Below, in pieces: positions 11,400-21,304 of a stretch of DNA of 64,000 nt. The stretch is from Vitellaria paradoxa (lineage: Eukaryota; Streptophyta; Magnoliopsida; Ericales; Sapotaceae). The notes under the pieces are model-generated. The model did no database searches and had not been told where the DNA came from. It was given only the letters and a program-made list of their open reading frames with translations. Where the stretch lies: the NCBI GenBank assembly GCA_019916065.1, contig CM034238.1:25965246-26029245 (forward strand), read 5' to 3'. Position 1 is the stretch's first letter. Each line of letters begins with the position of its first letter. The position numbers and the translations under genes were made by a program.

Positions 11400-12330
11400 T
11401 AGTCCACTCGAATGCTTTCCTTAAGACCTCAAAAAATGGAAGACACCTATTTAAAACCTCGAAATGAATCCATTGAGGGCAGTGATGTGCCCTGCCAATC
11501 TCTAAACATTCTTCGTTGTCCGAGGGGATTACATCTCCAAGATTGCCTAGATTTTCTTCGAGTTTGCCTCCATACCTCGGCTCGACACCATAAAGTCGAA
11601 AAATTTCCCAGGGTGACTCCAAAAGTGCATTTCATTAGATTTAGTTTCATTTGGAATCGCATAAGGTTATTGAACGTCTTTTCCAGGTCTACTACATGAT
11701 CAGAGGTCTGTTTGCTTTTTACTAGCATATCATCAATGTAAAGCTCCACCTTGTACCTGATATGTGATTTGAACATCGAATTAACCAATCCTTGGTATGT
11801 TGCTCTAGTATTTTTCAATCCAAATGGCATGACATCATAGTATTATAGACCTCGGTCGGTGATGAAGGTCGTATATTCTCAGTCTTGCTTGGCTATTCAG
11901 ATCTAGTTGTAACCTGAAAAAGCATCCATGAAAGAGAGTATCTGATGTCTGACTATTTGTTTACCAGTAAATCAATCACCAAGAGAGGGAAGCTGTCTTT
12001 GGGGCAAGCTTTGTTGAGCTTAGAGAAGTCTACACAGATCTTCTATTTCTCATTAGATTTCTTGACCATCATTACATTGGCAAGCCATGTTGGGTAGTGT
12101 ACATCTCTAATGAACTTGGCCTTGAGTAACTTTTCTACTTCTTCAGCCACCCCTTCATTTTGCTCAGGGGTGAAGATCCTCATTTTTTGCTTGACTGACC
12201 GAGCCCCTAGACTAATGTTAAGATGGTAGGCCATTATTTTTGTATCTATACCAGGTATATCCTTATGTGAGCAAGCAAACACATTTGAGTTCTGCCTCAA
12301 AAACTTACAGAGGTCTTCCTTCTACTGTTC
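11400..12330 (-). pseudogene. Reverse transcriptase of the Tat-like element
   Basis: The N-terminal part (12043-12300) reads FACSHKDIPGIDTKIMAYHL, EEVEKLLKAKFIRDVHYPTW and LANVMMVKKSN, a close match to Ty3/gypsy RT. Next come remnants of CVDF and LNKACPKDSFPL near 11960-12030. Then 11447-11830 gives MPFGLKNTRATYQ and the catalytic box YIDDMLVKS, where both aspartates are kept. Several frameshifts separate the blocks. Confidence 0.9.
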
Positions 12331-12399
12331 TATTGCGAAGGCTCCGATTTTCACGAGCCTCTTAAGCTCGGGATCTCCTATCATGACCTTCTCCAAATC

Positions 12400-12910
12400 A
12401 TCTCTGAACTCTCCTCTTTTAACCTCTTCCTCATCCCTGACTTTCAATTCTTCCACAATTAATGTCTTCCAGTCAGTGTCTCCTTTGAGAGACGAGACAT
12501 AACATTCTCAAGCGGTCCTTTGATTTCCCTTTACATAATTGACCCTGTGCTCAGTCGGGAACTTGAACCGGAGGTGATAGGTTAATCTGACCACCTTAAA
12601 CTAGTTTAGAGCTCCTCTACCGAGTATGGCATAATAGGTGAAAGGGCAATACCACCAAGAAATTTATCATCTTAGTTACTTAGGTAGGCTCGGACCCCAA
12701 AATGACAGGGAGGGTAATGGCACCAATCGACTCAACTTGATCTCCAGCAAAACCAATTAACAGTGAGCAGACTGGACATAGCTTCTCCTTTCGGACGTTC
12801 ATTTTTCAAATGCCCTCCAATAAGGAATATCCACTAAGCTCTCGCTATCCACCAATATTCTCCACGTCTGGAAGTTGGCTATTACGGTTGATATGACCAA
12901 AGGTTCATCT
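12400..12910 (-). pseudogene. Protease region of the Tat-like element, active site changed
   Basis: On the - strand 12801-12909 reads DEPLVISTVIANFQTWRILV followed by DSESLVDIPYWRAFEK and a stop. In related elements the segment is I-D-T-G-S-S-A-D-V-L; here the catalytic triad appears as D-S-E at 12841-12849, with Glu in place of the invariant Gly. An aspartic protease with that change should not work. The region between this and RT (12400-12800) is too decayed to assign in detail. Confidence 0.8.
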
Positions 12911-13229
12911 TACAGATGACTCAAATTGGAAGCTTCATCTTTGGTAAAAGTGATTTGTGTCATTTTCGTCTTTGCCCTTTTGATCAGCTAACCTATGGTC
13001 ATCACCTTTTGATCTCTTCTAAGTTCTCTGGCATATTTATTCCTTGTTGAAGAGGATTCACCTCCTCCTGCGAACCCTCTGACTATGACCCGTATTTTCT
13101 CTAAGGGTCGCTGAGCTTGCTACCCCATATCTGGACTTCTGCTTGGTGGGCTTCTCTAAGGCGGGATTCTTCCGTCATCTTACCAATCTTTCCGTTGCCT
13201 AGTGATAAACCTAATACACTTACCCTTCT

Positions 13230-14510
13230 TGATTAGCTATTCAACTAAGCTCCTCAGGTCAAAGCATTCCTCCATACCTTGGTCGTGGTCCCTATAGTAC
13301 AGACAATACTTGGTTCGATTCCTAGATCTTGGTGGGGCCTTCATCTCCGTTGGCCATTTGAACTCTAGATCGTTTCTGATATCATAAAACACTTGTTCCA
13401 TCCGCGAATTCAATAGGGCGAAATCCCTGGCTGCCCTCGTGAATCGATCCCTTCTATTTTCTACTCGACCCCCCGCACTAGAGATCCTAAGAGCCTCTAC
13501 CCCTCTATCATCTTTAGGGTCACTCTGCCATTTCTTTTCCAACCTGGAGGTCGTCGCTTCAGCATCGCTCTGTACCTTCATTGCATCTTCGGCATTTATA
13601 TGCTTTTGTGCTCGAGACATAAGTTTGACCATACTCACTGAGAGCTTTTTGCCTAAGGAAAAAGCAAATCATCTAGTCTTGAGGCTATTCATAAAGGCCA
13701 TTAATGCCACTTTCTTATCAGCCTCCTCGATCTCCAACATCTCACGGTTGAATCGATCAATGTACTCCCAAATGGATACGTCCTTTCCCTGCCTAACCAT
13801 CAGAAAGTGGGCAGGGGGTTTCGTTTGTCACTGTCCACCGATAAAGTGTGAAACAAATAGCATACTAAGTTGCTTAAAATTCTTAATCGACCCAGGTTTG
13901 ATTTTGTTAAACCAAGCTTGAGCCGATCCCTTTAAGGTGATAGAAAATGCTCGGCATTTAATCTCAACAGGAACTGTATGAATGTGCATCGCTGAGTTAG
14001 ACATGTCCAGATAATCCACTGGGTCTTTCGAACCATGATAGGGCTCAACTACGAGCATTTTGAATTTTGGAGGTAAGGGGCATTCTATGATGGTGGGGGT
14101 GAATGGAGTCCCAGTTCTGTCAACGATATCCTCCATAACGTTAGGGTTCCTCACTGCTGCCATGACCCCATCGATTTGGGCTTGCATAACTCTAAATCTT
14201 TGTTCAACCGTCCCGGTGTTTTCTATCTTTCTAGTTCCACAATCACTCGACGTGGGATTGTTTCACTATATGCCCCATCGTTCGCCGCCGTGTCATTCTG
14301 TCGAGAAAGATCTGGTTTTCCATTGTTCTCACCAACAACCCCTCCATCATAGTCATTGTGAATCGCTCCACAATTGCCCAGGCCATTGAGTGGATCCTGT
14401 TGCAGTGGTGGTGGAGGCGGAACTTGAGCCAGGTAATTGACTCGCTCCATGATTGCCTGCAAAGTAGCAACCATTCCTGCGAACTGCCTTTCCATTGCTG
14501 TGATTCGGTC
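13230..14510 (-). pseudogene. gag of the Tat-like element
   Basis: Three frame segments build a gag protein that would pack the element RNA. 14223-14495 begins MERQFAGMVATLQAIMERVN with a proline run. 13828-14187 contains PPKFKMLVVEPYHGSKDPVD, YLDMSNSAMHIHTVPVEIKC and SAQAWFNKIKPGSIKNFKQL, the core of plant retrotransposon gag. 13237-13638 ends in KYCLYYRDHDQGMEECFDLR, which matches the single zinc-knuckle-like C-x2-3-H-x2-3-H-x4-C motif of Tat gag (first Cys at about 13320). Frameshifts between the segments disable it. A stop lies just upstream of the first ATG, so the true start is uncertain. Confidence 0.85.
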
Positions 14511-14610
14511 ATCTCCTCAATTCTGGTCTTCTACGGATGAAGTTGATTCACTTTGACGGGTTTTTATACCGGATCTGGTACGAACTATGAAAAGGGGAAC
14601 AATACGTCGT

Positions 14611-14628
14611 TTTCGACAGACGGCGCCA
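14611..14628 (-). other. Primer binding site of the Tat-like element
   Basis: Two bases inside the 5' LTR, the - strand reads TGGCGCCGTCTGTCGAAA. The first nine bases, TGGCGCCGT, are the start commonly seen in Tat and Athila elements, complementary to the 3' end of a tRNA ending in ACGGCGCCA (tRNA-Asp type, from memory). Later bases have drifted. Confidence 0.7.
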
Positions 14629-14630
14629 AC

Positions 14631-15342
14631 TAATAATGGTGAAATTTCTTGGCTCTTGATCTAGATTCCTTAACAAGTGATCCGATCCAAATAGAGGAAC
14701 CTGTTTGCCGTGGACACCGGTATAATGCCTGCCAAAGATGCTCCGATGGTCAAGTTAGAGAATATCCAAGTAAATTTTGATAGAATAACGGCAAGGGTCA
14801 AAAGTAACTTACCTGTGACAGAGATTCCCTCTATTATTTATAAGAATGATTTGTTAATTAAAAGATTAAAACAAAGCGGGATTCTTCTTTGATTAACCAC
14901 AACTTCCCCATTTGGATAAGGAAAATGTAAGATTTTGTATCAATCTTAGGATCTCTTATTTAAGTTAATGATATTTTGTATCAATCTTAGGATCTCTTAT
15001 TTAAGTTAATGATATTTTGTATCAATCTTAGGATCTCTTACTTAAGTTAATGATATTTTGTATCAATCTTAGGATCTCTTATTTAAGTTAATGATTCTAG
15101 ATCAGCAATTATGGCACAGATTTTGAGATCATGATCGTGAAGATTTTATATGCACGCCTAAATCTAGCTCGGCACTAAATAGCTCGCGCTGTGGAAATCG
15201 ACCTAAGCAACTTTGCCTTGGTAGCTCAGTAGGTCGACTCGGGCGATTGGTTCGGTAAGTCAGTTCGGTCTCTTGGAATATTTTTATCATCGTTAAGGGG
15301 TATTTTTGTCATTTCAACTGAGTTTAGGAATTTCCCTCATCA
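14631..15342 (-). repeat. 5' LTR of the Tat-like element, with internal expansion
   Basis: It pairs with 4779-5345 but is 712 bp long against 567 bp, mostly because of three extra copies of a 41-bp unit. Its inner end reads TAATAATGG where the other LTR has TGATGATGG, so two terminal bases have changed. It is followed outward by atagt, which does not match the left flank. Confidence 0.9.
14932..15097. repeat. 41-bp tandem repeat, four copies
   Basis: Units start at 14932, 14973, 15014 and 15055, each beginning ATTTTGTATCAATCTTAGGA and ending in AAGTTAATGAT. They are almost identical to each other (one T to C change seen in unit 3). The partner LTR at 4779-5345 has only one copy, so the expansion happened after insertion. 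Confidence 0.95.
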
Positions 15343-16446
15343 ATAGTGAAACTTTGTGATTTTCTTCAATTTTTAGAGAAAGAAACTATTCAAACGGTTT
15401 CTTTAGTTCCGTCGGAACAGTTTTATATCAAAATTTATTAAAAGTGGTTAAAGAGTTTTTGAGATTTGTAGAAAAGTTATTTGGCTTTTTGAAATGTTAT
15501 TGGGATTTATAAAAAATTTATTAAGGCTTGTAAAATTTATTGAGATGTGTAGATACATATAAATTTATAGATATTTCACAGAATACGAGGAATACATAAT
15601 GTGTTAGAAAATTTTAGAAATTTTTAGAGATTTTTTATTGTGCCAAACAGACCCTTAATTATTAATAGATTTGGGTTTAGCATTAGAGCTGGATTAATTT
15701 TCCAAACCAGTTCAGCCACAAGAAAAAGTATGCAATTCGAAACCAGGAACCAATCCGTCTTATCACACCCATACTTCTGCATATGGTTGTACTCCTGGAC
15801 ACACTTGTGGAGAGGATGATTTTCCTTGCATGACATTGGATCTAGACCCTAGTTTTCTAAGGCTCTATTTGGTGGAGCTTAAATGTACAACCTACAAAAA
15901 TCTACCGACTTTTGTCATTTGTGTGTTTAACAAAATACTAAATTTCATCATATTTTTCTCAACAACAAGAACTTGCTCAAACCACAGTGTTTTGGATCAT
16001 AACTAAAATTACTTACTTCCTCTTCTAATATTCTTTGTATAGAAATATCCATGGATTTGTCTTAGGGGTTATAATAATCATTTAAATTGAATGTTAACTC
16101 AAAAGTTATTGAAATTTTATATCAAACGCTCAAAAATTATTAAAAGTTGTTAAAAGTTACTACTTGTTTTACCACATATACTAAAAAATTTTTACTACCA
16201 ATTTTTACCAAAAAGCAAAAAGTTATTAAAAATTAAACTTCAACGATGCCCAAGTCTAATTATTATTACCCAAATACAGACTTCACTGTGTACATACATA
16301 CATATACGTGTACATCATTAAATAAAACAGAGCAACAGTTCGTTGTGTAGAATAGCATATGGAGAAGCAATCCTTTCCATATGTATAATCCACATAATAT
16401 AGATACATGGATAGTAGAAATATTGCTATTTTTGAAATATATATGA
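15343..16446. other. Non-coding stretch with MITE remnants
   Basis: No gene is seen. Near 15637-15655 the + strand reads TTGTGCCAAACAGACCCTTA, which is the inverted form of a common MITE end (TAAGGGTCTGTTTGGCACAA); its partner end was not found. A second MITE-like stretch follows at 15858-16248. Confidence 0.45.
15858..16248. mobile_element. Probable MITE remnant
   Basis: The left end reads AAGGCTCTATTTGGTGGAGC and the right end, reverse complemented, reads TTGGGCATCGTTGAAGTTTA, which is loosely similar. The interior is AT-rich and non-coding. The ends resemble the GGGCATCGTTTGGT-type termini of plant MITEs, but the match is imperfect and no clear target duplication was seen. Confidence 0.35.
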
Positions 16447-18591
16447 TGTCACGTCCCTAACTTAATTGTCTAGAACGGACGGTTTGAGAATGTGAAAATT
16501 AAATAAAATAAATAAATTCAATCCAAATTCAATTCACAATAAATTATAACTATTGATATATCCAAAATCATTACCCATTCCTATATAATTAAATATTTGA
16601 ATATATCACCATCAATTAATCAATAATATAATCCACTTTAACCTCATTCTTAATAACCGCCTCTAAAGTTTGCACGATTAGAATAAATATTATAATCATA
16701 TTTATATCTCTCAAAATCATAATATCATAAATATAAGTATCAGACCCACACTCTGAATCACACAATTCATAATATTAATAATTCAACTTTCAATTTAGAA
16801 GAACAAATACAATTATTATTATTCATAATTAAGACCAGACTTAGGTTATTTAACCTAAAGTACCTAGGTATCCCATTTTAGGAATCAAGTCACCGCAATT
16901 CTTATTTTTATTATTTTATGTTCACAACTCAACTCTTCATCAGTAAATCACATGTTAAACATTCTTATAATTAACAACTTGAGAATATCAACACACAACA
17001 ATAAACTATACAATCTCATGCAATGAGCAATAATGGAATGCAGTGCCGATGCATACTCTAATTTCCATCTACGCCCAACCTTATTCTGGGATGGTTAACA
17101 CTTAGCAAAGCACTAACCGCATGTTTAACACTTACAGTGAACGATAATCTTAATATATATAATCACAAGTGGAGAACTGTGTTACACCCCCACAAGTGTA
17201 AGACTCAAAGAAACTTTGTTACACCCCCTGCCACTTCTGCTAAGGAACGGTGTTTATCCCTAATTAGGCATCTGCTTAGCTCAAGCAGAGTCTGACTGCA
17301 ATCTGGAGAAAATCTCACAATTACATCTCATAATTAACATCCCAACTCCAAATGACTAAATTCTAGTCATATATATTGACTGAGGATCATCTGGTGTTTT
17401 GAAAATCTCATTTTATTATTTTCTCAAATTATGGATCCCTTCCATATATATAACCTATGTCTCGGCACGTTAAAATATCAACGTGGCACTCTCAGCCAAT
17501 CAATAATCATAACGTCAAACCAGATGATGCAACGTTAACCTCATGCACATGATACGCCCAATCATGTAAATAAATATCATCTCAATATAAAAATGTTTCC
17601 CATTAAGCTTGCTAATGATTTGGGTTTTTTATTTAATATTTAAAAATTAACTATAAATGGGTTTGGACACAAAACAGGAGTTTTGAAATCAAAATTCAAA
17701 TTTTTTTGACATTTTGTCTAATGCCGTCTGGATGCCAGGGTTGTGGATGCTAGCACCAAACGTCAGCACCTATACTTACTACCAAACGGTGTCCCAAAGC
17801 CAAATCTGCCATCCGGACGCCAGCACCCAGCACTCAATTTCTAGGTTCATTATCAACAAAACTCTAACTCGAAAACACTTCCAAATCACTCATTCGAGCC
17901 ACAAATTCAGCAATCAATTGTATATAAATATTTAAATATCTTAATAATATGTTTCTACAACATTAGAATTAAGAATAACTCATAAGAATGCAAGCTTTTA
18001 ACATAAATATGCATATATATACACATTTATACATACATATATAAACCTCAACCCAAATCCTTCAATGTTTAACGAAATCATGCTTGCAACATATCAAAAT
18101 CATCCTAAAAACATTTAAAACCCAAATATAAGGCCCACCTACCTCGAATCCGAAGAGAAGAGAAGAAATGAGAAGATTTGGGGTTTTGGCTTCCAAATTT
18201 TCAGCATCGATTTCTCCCATTACGAGCAAAACTAAAGAAAATGGACATCACATGACGTTCATGGCATCAAATACAACCCAGATCCACCAATCTTCCTCCC
18301 TAGAACACATTGTTTCTTTCTTCTCTCTCTTTCTCTTCTCTACCCCTTTTTTCTTTCTGGAAGTTGTAGCCACAAAAAAAGAAAAAAGAATAAAAGAAAA
18401 GTAAAAGAAATAAAAGAAAGAGAAAAGAATGGCTGGCCCTTGGCCCAGTTGTCCAATCCAATACTACTTTGGGCCAAACTAAACCCTGGAAAAATAAAAT
18501 AAACTCAACTAAATAGACCCAATCTTTATCTAATTATCTTATTAGTCTAAAATAACATTTAAATGGTCAAAAATAGATATCGGGTATTACA
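16447..18591 (-). repeat. 3' LTR of a chromodomain-type Ty3/gypsy element (2.1 kb)
   Basis: On the - strand it starts TGTAATACCCGATATC at 18591, directly after the purine tract TATAAAAGGGGAAG (complement of 18592-18605), and ends GGGACGTGACA at 16447. Both ends are the TG...CA form expected of LTRs. The 2145-bp length and the TGTAATACCC start suit plant chromoviruses such as the Tekay/Del group. The integrase fragment lies immediately on the inner side. The matching 5' LTR is not in the window. Confidence 0.8.
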
Positions 18592-18605
18592 CTTCCCCTT
18601 TTATA

Positions 18606-19740
18606 AAAATTTTGCCCTCAAAATTTACCTACAATCAGAAATTAGGGATCGGTAGTTCAATTGCATCTCTGACTCACACTCCCAAGTGGTTCCTTAACTC
18701 CATAATGTCACCACAACACGTAAACTAAAGGAAAAGTTTTGCCATGTAAAACCTACTCACATTTGTCCTTAATTCAAACTGGCAAACTCTCAAAAGTCAT
18801 GCCTTCTTAATATCCAATTCTTCCTAATTAATTACCTGAGAAGGATCCGATACATACTTCTAGAGCATTGATACGTGGAATGCATTGTGAACATGAGCTA
18901 ACTGTGGAGAAAGTGCAAATTTGTTTGCCACCTCACTAATTCTCCCAATAATCTCAAAGGGTAGAAGATACCTCGGCAAAAACTTTTCCACGTTTCCTAA
19001 ACTACACAATACATTGTCTTGGTTAAACTTTGAAGAATACTAAATTTCTAGCTTGGCATTCCAACCAACTTCATTTATCAACATAACTCTCCTGTCTATT
19101 TTGAGTCGTCAAATGTTTACGTTAGGTCACTTGAGTCTTCTTCGATGCCAATCTCACTAAGTCGGCTCTAGCCATCTCTCCAGGTCTAGGCCAACACAAA
19201 AGAAATCTACGAAATCATCCAAATAGAACCTCACATGGAGCTATACCAATATTCACTTGATAACCATTTTCACACACAATTTCAATTAATAATAACTGGT
19301 TTTCCCAATTGACTTCCAAAATCAATGCATAAAATCTAAACATATCCTTTAAAATTTAAATAGTCCACTCTGATAGCTCATCTATCTGTGGAAAGAACAC
19401 TCTACTATAGCATAATTGAATCCCTAGTATTTTATGCAAACTTTGCCAAAATTGCACTGCGAACATTAAGTCTCAGTCTAACACAATCAATAATAGCATA
19501 ACATGCAATTGAATAACCTCCTGAATAACATGATCAATAATAGCATACCATGCAACTGAATAATCTCCTGAATGTAGGGTGGATATTACACCTCAATAGA
19601 ATCTTTATTTCAACAGGAAGAAAATGAGCCGATTTACTTAACCAGTACACAATCACACAAATAGTGTTATTTCTCTGATAAGCCCACAACAAACAATTAC
19701 AAAATAAATAATCACATAGTCTCACTTTTACTATGCCATT
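18606..19740 (-). pseudogene. Integrase and chromodomain-like end of the truncated Ty3/gypsy element
   Basis: The - strand frames give, in order: ICVIVYWLSKSAHFLPVEIK (about 19610-19680); FWQSLHKILGIQLCYSRVFF, PQIDELSEWTI and GIAPCEVLFG (about 19200-19460), from the integrase core; EKFLPRYLLPFEIIGRISEV and LAHVHNAFHVSML (about 18870-18990), the C-terminal fold; then KTFPLVYVLWWHYGVKEPLG (about 18660-18730), the chromodomain-like tail. In intact chromoviruses this tail helps choose the insertion site. Many stops and frameshifts are present. The rest of the element is missing or was cut off by the next insertion at 19764. Confidence 0.85.
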
Positions 19741-19763
19741 AGTAATTGACCGACCCTAAAATA

Positions 19764-21304
19764 TGTGATAGGGTTCTACCTCTCAAGTGCAAGAGGGCAG
19801 TCGTAGTTTTAAAACTCGGTAAGTCCGAGGTCGAATTCCATAGGGAGCCTAATGCTATTTAGTTTCTAGAATGTGAAAGAATTTCTAAAACTAAACGGTA
19901 GCAAGTTTTTTTTTTAGGTTTTGTCTACTAAATTCTAGGGTGTAAAGAACAAATTCAATTGCAACTAATTAAAATTTAAATAAAAAGGAAATTTTGAATT
20001 TTAAAGTGAATTAATCAAGATGGCAAAAGATTAAAATCAAAACAACAAAATAATTTCGAATTTCAAGAATAACCAATTGTAAATAAAACTAAATTCTATT
20101 GTAACTGAATAATAATAAGAGTCTTGATTCAACGTCGAGTCTGGGTAGTTCACTACGTTGCCTTGGGATGTGTTTGTTTGAATTTCAATTAAGGTTTAAT
20201 TTGAAAATTACTAAGAACATTATAATCAAAGGTCAGTACTAATGATCTTAAGCGGATATGGTTAAAGACCTTTGTTTCCTAAGGTTTTTTCAATTAAACC
20301 AAGAAAGATGAATTCAAATCTAACTTTTAAACCTATTCGAAAGTGTTTAACTTATTAGTTACGAAAATCCATACCAGTGATCTCAAATGGATATGGTTAA
20401 GGGTTTTCGTATTCGATTGTTTTCAAAAAAGATGAAAAAGGATTTGTAAAAGGTAGATCCATTCGCAAAAGGTTTCGCAACCTACGCGAAGAGACTACAA
20501 ATACCCCAAGGCATTTTCATGAACTACCATTTCTTGGCTCGTCGAATCAAGATTAGGGTTTTACGCTGCGATTATGGTGAACATCACAAAGGTAATAAAG
20601 AAACGTTCAATTATGCAATCAAGAAATTGAAACAAACAAAACATTATATTAAAAAGTAAATTGAAGTGCACTTACAATGTAATTCGCATGTAAAAGAAAA
20701 GAAGAAGTAGCAACGCGAAGACTATGATTAAAATTCCAAGAACATCCATGAATCCAAAACTTCCAAGCGTAAAATCTCTCTAAAACTCAATCAAAATCTA
20801 ATCTAACTCTCAATCTAAAGTGAATTAATCAAAAGAGGCATCATCCTCTTCAGTCGTGCATAACCTCCATATATAAGGGTTTTAAAAACCCTAAAAACGA
20901 AGAGAAAATCGCGCGCCCAGGTGTGTACTGGGGTCCGGACCTCAGGGTCTAGGGTCCGGACCTCAGAATGTTATTTCCTTCATCTTCTTCTGCTAGGATT
21001 CGGACCTCAAGAGCTAGGGTAGGGACCCCAGAATGCTAGTTGCTCTATTTTTCTTTCTCATTCACTCTGAGTCCTTGGGCTGGTTCGAGCCATCCTCGGT
21101 GTAGCTTGAGCCATAACTTTTTCTTTATCTTCTAAGCCTTCTTCAATGCCATTAACTTCGCTCTTTTCATCCATTTCCCTACAAAGAAGATAACACAATT
21201 CGTAAGTTACAAAATAATGCCAAAACTTAAGATTTAACTAATTAAATGCATTAAAGTGTGTCTAAATATATAGTTTGTAATTACACTTTTCAAGTGTAAT
21301 CACA
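19764..21304 (-). repeat. LTR of a large non-coding retroelement inserted in the gypsy remnant
   Basis: On the - strand it begins TGTGATTACACTTG at 21304, right after a purine tract AAGTTGGGGGG (21305-21315 complemented), and ends CCTATCACA at 19764, so both ends share TGTGAT/ATCACA. The tail holds sequence typical of plant gypsy LTR ends (cacttgagaggtagaaccct on the - strand). Near 20935-21030 a CGGACCTCAG block recurs three times. Length 1541 bp. No second copy was found in the window, so it is a 3' LTR of a truncated element. Confidence 0.65.

Larger units (their letters stand above)
4779..15342 (-). mobile_element. Ty3/gypsy element, Tat-like lineage, complete but decayed (10.6 kb)
   Basis: Two direct LTRs (4779-5345 and 14631-15342) enclose an interior read on the - strand. 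From right to left it holds the primer binding site, gag, protease, RT, RNase H, a second RNase H-like region, integrase, a tandem repeat array, a gene on the opposite strand, a polypurine tract and the 3' LTR. The PPT reads GGGAATTGGGGGCAAC on the - strand, just before LTR start TGATGAGGG (complement of 5345-5361). The dual RNase H, the long 3' region with tandem repeats and the antisense gene are known traits of the Tat/Ogre/Retand group of Ty3/gypsy elements. The LTRs differ at many sites and every coding part has stops and frameshifts, so this is an old insertion that cannot be active. No matching 5-bp target duplication was found (ttgga left, atagt right). Confidence 0.9.

Noticed and set aside
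13439..13921. A 160-codon open frame on the + strand
   Set aside because: It is the opposite strand of the Tat gag gene; the - strand carries the recognisable protein.
4779..15347. Target-site duplication of the Tat-like element
   Set aside because: Flanks at either plausible boundary (ttgga or gatga on the left, atagt on the right) do not match, so none is claimed.
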